Positions 4,490-7,225 of a stretch of DNA of 7,225 nt are shown in pieces. The notes beneath the pieces are model-generated. The model did not search any database. It worked only from the letters and a program-made list of their open reading frames with translations, and was not told the DNA's origin. Location of the stretch: assembly GCA_945897545.1 (NCBI GenBank), contig CAMDGJ010000142.1, positions 1-7,225 on the forward strand. Direction: 5' to 3'. The position numbers were made by a program, and so were the translations under genes. Position 1 is the first letter of the stretch, and each line of letters starts with the position of its first letter. The DNA is from Flavobacterium psychrophilum (GTDB lineage: Bacteria; Bacteroidota; Bacteroidia; Flavobacteriales; Flavobacteriaceae).

Positions 4490-7225
4490 TTATTTCTTGA
4501 AATACTTTTGAATCAACTCACTCAATGATTTTATATTGATGGGTTTGGAAATATAATCGGTGCAGCCAGCCGCAATTGCTTCGTCCCGGTCACTTTGCAT
4601 TCCATTAGCAGTTTGAGCAATTATGACCAAGTCTTTGTTGAATTCTCTGATTAGCTTCGTGGCTTCATAACCGTCCATTTCGGGCATATTGATATCCATC
4701 AATACGAGATCAATGTCAGGGTTATTGCGACACGCATCAATGGCATCACTACCAGCGCTTACTTTTAATATTTCTTTACTAAAGGGTTTAATCGCAATAG
4801 TAATAAGCAATTTTGAAATAGCATCGTCGTCGACAATTAATACTTTAAGATCTTTAATTTTGTTTTCCTCTTCTACTCCTGACTCTATTTTTTTAGCAAT
4901 TACATTTTCTTCCAGTTTGCTTTCAGAATGGAAAGGAATAGTAAAATAAAAAACACTTCCTTTTCCTTCCTCACTTTCAACCCAGATTGTGCCTCCCAGC
5001 ATTTCGACGTATGCTTTTGAAATAGCTAATCCTAATCCTGACCCTTCATGAGTTCGGCTAATTTTTTCACTGGCTTGCCTGAATCTTTCGAAAATTATTT
5101 TTTGCTTTGATTTTGAAATTCCTATGCCGGTATCTTTTATGAAAAATTCCAAATATCCTCCTTTTTTTTCACAACCAAATTCTATTGAACCTTCATTTGT
5201 AAATTTGATAGCATTTTTGACAAGATTGGTTAGGATAGAATAGACTTTCTCCTGATCAGTTTTTATAAAATTATCTTTGAAAGCTAATTCCTTCGAAATT
5301 AAAAGTTGAATTCCCTTTTGTTTTGCCTCAGGTTTGAAGAAGGTATGAATGTATTCAATTTGCTCGTTTATATTGGTTTCTGTCAATGAAACTTCTATTT
5401 TCCCAGATTCTAATTTTGAAATACTGATGATATCATTGATGATATTAAGCATTCGCTTTCCACTTTCCTCAATAATTTTGATAAATTCCTGCTGTTCTTC
5501 ACTAGACAATTTTGGTGCCTTTAATAGTTCAGTAAAGCCAAGGATTCCGTTCATAGGTGTACGGATTTCGTGACTCATATTGGCAAGGAAAGCTAGTTTT
5601 AATCGATCGCTTTCTTCGGCACGTTCTTTTGATATAATTAATTCTTTTTCAATATTTTTGCGATTTGTGATATCTTCTTTGAAGGCAATAAAGTGTGTTG
5701 TTTTGCCTTCGGTATTTTTAATAGGCGAAATCGACGCTGATTCCCAGTAAAAAGTTCCATTTTTTTTCTTGTTATAAAACTCACCGTGCCACTCTTTGCC
5801 GTCAGCAATAGTTTGCCATAACTCTTTGTATTCGCCTTGCGATGTATGCCCTGATTTTAAAAAACGTGGATTTTGACCCATAACTTCCATAAGAGTATAT
5901 CCGGTTGTTTCAACAAATTTTGGGTTGGCGTATTCGATTTCGCCCAAAGTGTTTGTAATAACAATTGTAATGGGACTTTGCTCAACGGCTAGCGATAGTT
6001 GGCGAATTTTCTCTTCGGTTTTTTTGCGTTCTGTTATGTCTCTGCTAATATTCATTACCGCGGGTTCGTTGAGAAACTGTATTAATTGAGCTTTTATCTC
6101 AACATTTCTAAGATTTCCCTTTTTGGTTTTGATACTAGTTTCATAATTTATTTCATCAATATTCAGTAAAATGGCTAATCGGTCCTTTCTTTTTTCGTCC
6201 GAATCAATTTCTATATTTTCAACATTCAATTCTAAAAGTTCCTTTTTAGTGTAGCCATAGAGAGTAGTAGTAGCAGGATTTGTTTCAATAAAATGGCTAG
6301 GATTACCATCAGAATCTATTCGGAATATCGTGATGCTGTCTCTGTTCGTTTCAAAAAGAGTACGGTATTTTTCTTCGCTTGATTTTAGATCATTTTGATC
6401 TTGTATGCGCTTTGTTATGTTTCTGGCTAACCCTGTTGCACCAATAATTGTGTTTTTGTCATCTACAATTGGATTAAAAAAGCTTTCATAATATGCTTTT
6501 TCAATATCTCCAAAAACCCTAATATTCGAATGGGATTCTCCTCTTAAGGCGCGATCATAATTTTCTTTAGCCGCTTTTCTATATTCGATGGATGAAATGC
6601 ATTCTAAAATATTCATTCCTAATTTTATAGTTGAATTGTAGGCCTGTTCCATTACAGCCATATGGGTTTTGTTATAAGTCAGATAATTATAATTGGTATC
6701 AATCGAGAAAATTATGGTGTCATTTTGACTTTCTAAAGTTGATTGAAGCAGTAGTTTAGATTTTGTAAGATTTTCTTCTGCTTTTTTCAGATTGCTACTG
6801 TCAATCATCGTTATATGGCATTTATCATCATCCTCATTAACAATTCCGGTGAGATATACATTCGAAACGCCAGACAAGATTATTTCGCAAGTTTGTCTTG
6901 TTTTAGTTTCAAATAGTTCTTCGAGAAATAAATTGAATATTGGTCTTGTTTGGTCTGAAACAAATAATCCAAAACGTTTTTGTAGCAATAAGGAACGCTC
7001 TTTTCCCAACAGATTTGCACCGCTGAAATTGAGTTCTATAATTTCGCCATCTTGCAAAAGCGTTAAATAGCCAGTAGGGGCAAAATCATATAAATTAGTA
7101 TATTTTTTAGTATCAGCATCCGCTTTAGTTTTAGCCAAAACAAGTTCATTATTCTGCATTTCGAGTTCCACTTGATGCACATCGAGCTCTTGAATAAGTC
7201 TGAGAATCTCGATTTCAGTACTAAT
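4490..7225 (-). CDS. Multi-PAS hybrid histidine kinase with C-terminal receiver (N-terminus beyond window)
   Basis: 911 residues are visible, counted from the right edge; the frame is open to base 7225, so the start is outside. Order: a coiled-coil linker (LIQELDVHQVELEMQNNEL, about 10-28); four PAS-type modules at about 43-140, 160-275, 282-400 and 408-525; HisKA with H552 in NMSHEIRTPMNG; HATPase with N671 (NLVKNAIKFTNEG), D698 (DTGIGIS) and the GSGLGLAIS glycine loop from 728; then a receiver domain with acidic D799-D801, phospho-acceptor D844 (LMDINMPEMDGYEA), T872 and K894. All catalytic residues are intact. The family senses a signal, autophosphorylates on His and passes phosphate to the receiver Asp, then to an external HPt or regulator. 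No HPt or DNA-binding domain is present. The visible part has no transmembrane segment, so sensing may be cytoplasmic. The ligand is unknown. GTG at 7180 encodes the V of ELDVHQVELEMQ and should not be used as the start. Confidence 0.93.
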   Translation of the reverse strand: MSTEIEILRLIQELDVHQVELEMQNNELVLAKTKADADTKKYTNLYDFAPTGYLTLLQDGEIIELNFSGANLLGKERSLLLQKRFGLFVSDQTRPIFNLFLEELFETKTRQTCEIILSGVSNVYLTGIVNEDDDKCHITMIDSSNLKKAEENLTKSKLLLQSTLESQNDTIIFSIDTNYNYLTYNKTHMAVMEQAYNSTIKLGMNILECISSIEYRKAAKENYDRALRGESHSNIRVFGDIEKAYYESFFNPIVDDKNTIIGATGLARNITKRIQDQNDLKSSEEKYRTLFETNRDSITIFRIDSDGNPSHFIETNPATTTLYGYTKKELLELNVENIEIDSDEKRKDRLAILLNIDEINYETSIKTKKGNLRNVEIKAQLIQFLNEPAVMNISRDITERKKTEEKIRQLSLAVEQSPITIVITNTLGEIEYANPKFVETTGYTLMEVMGQNPRFLKSGHTSQGEYKELWQTIADGKEWHGEFYNKKKNGTFYWESASISPIKNTEGKTTHFIAFKEDITNRKNIEKELIISKERAEESDRLKLAFLANMSHEIRTPMNGILGFTELLKAPKLSSEEQQEFIKIIEESGKRMLNIINDIISISKLESGKIEVSLTETNINEQIEYIHTFFKPEAKQKGIQLLISKELAFKDNFIKTDQEKVYSILTNLVKNAIKFTNEGSIEFGCEKKGGYLEFFIKDTGIGISKSKQKIIFERFRQASEKISRTHEGSGLGLAISKAYVEMLGGTIWVESEEGKGSVFYFTIPFHSESKLEENVIAKKIESGVEEENKIKDLKVLIVDDDAISKLLITIAIKPFSKEILKVSAGSDAIDACRNNPDIDLVLMDINMPEMDGYEATKLIREFNKDLVIIAQTANGMQSDRDEAIAAGCTDYISKPINIKSLSELIQKYFKK

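Noticed and set aside
5835..5895. LOV-like photosensor motif in the fourth PAS module (GQNPRFLKSG)
   Set aside because: Flavin-binding LOV domains have N-C-R-F-L with the photoactive cysteine; here that position is proline, so this is an ordinary PAS domain.
1..7225. Search for a new defence, mobile or biosynthetic system
   Set aside because: No transposase, integrase, nuclease, toxin-antitoxin pair, CRISPR spacing or tRNA was seen on either strand; the genes are housekeeping, signalling and exported proteins.

Overview
The window looks like the chromosome of a member of the Bacteroidota, most likely Flavobacteriaceae (Flavobacterium-like). The evidence is an AT-rich base composition, starts without a clear Shine-Dalgarno sequence, a menaquinone-pathway enolase of the flavobacterial type, exported proteins of the Bacteroidota 'TPR' and 'lipocalin-like' kinds, and small intergenic repeats of a style I associate with flavobacteria. 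The genus is inference; no rRNA or other marker gene is present.

Left half, plus strand. The window opens inside a UPF0173 metallo-beta-lactamase-fold hydrolase (1-327, 5' end missing). A perfect long hairpin (345-379) follows. Next come an exported protein with C-terminal TPR repeats (395-1603), a small exported lipocalin-like protein (1642-2052), and a menC-type o-succinylbenzoate synthase with a TTG start (2130-3173). The gaps are short. Two of them carry small repeats: a CACAGATTT pair before 1642, and a 5-unit heptamer array directly before menC. menC makes a precursor of menaquinone, the usual respiratory quinone of this group. The two exported proteins beside it have no evident link to that pathway.

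Right half, minus strand. An AI-2E/PerM-family membrane protein (3177-4235) converges on menC with only 3 bp between the stop codons. A 254-bp non-coding gap holds a REP- or MITE-like imperfect palindrome of about 103 bp (4341-4443). The rest (4490-7225) is a large hybrid histidine kinase with four PAS-type sensor modules, HisKA, HATPase and a C-terminal receiver domain. Its N-terminus lies beyond the right edge: the frame stays open to the last base, and the GTG at 7180 is a valine inside a conserved coiled-coil linker.

No RNA gene, CRISPR array, transposase, phage gene or recognisable new defence or biosynthetic system is visible. Most of the window is ordinary chromosome. The points worth a second look are the short repeats and hairpins between genes, the TTG start of menC, and the uncharacterised exported portion of the TPR protein.
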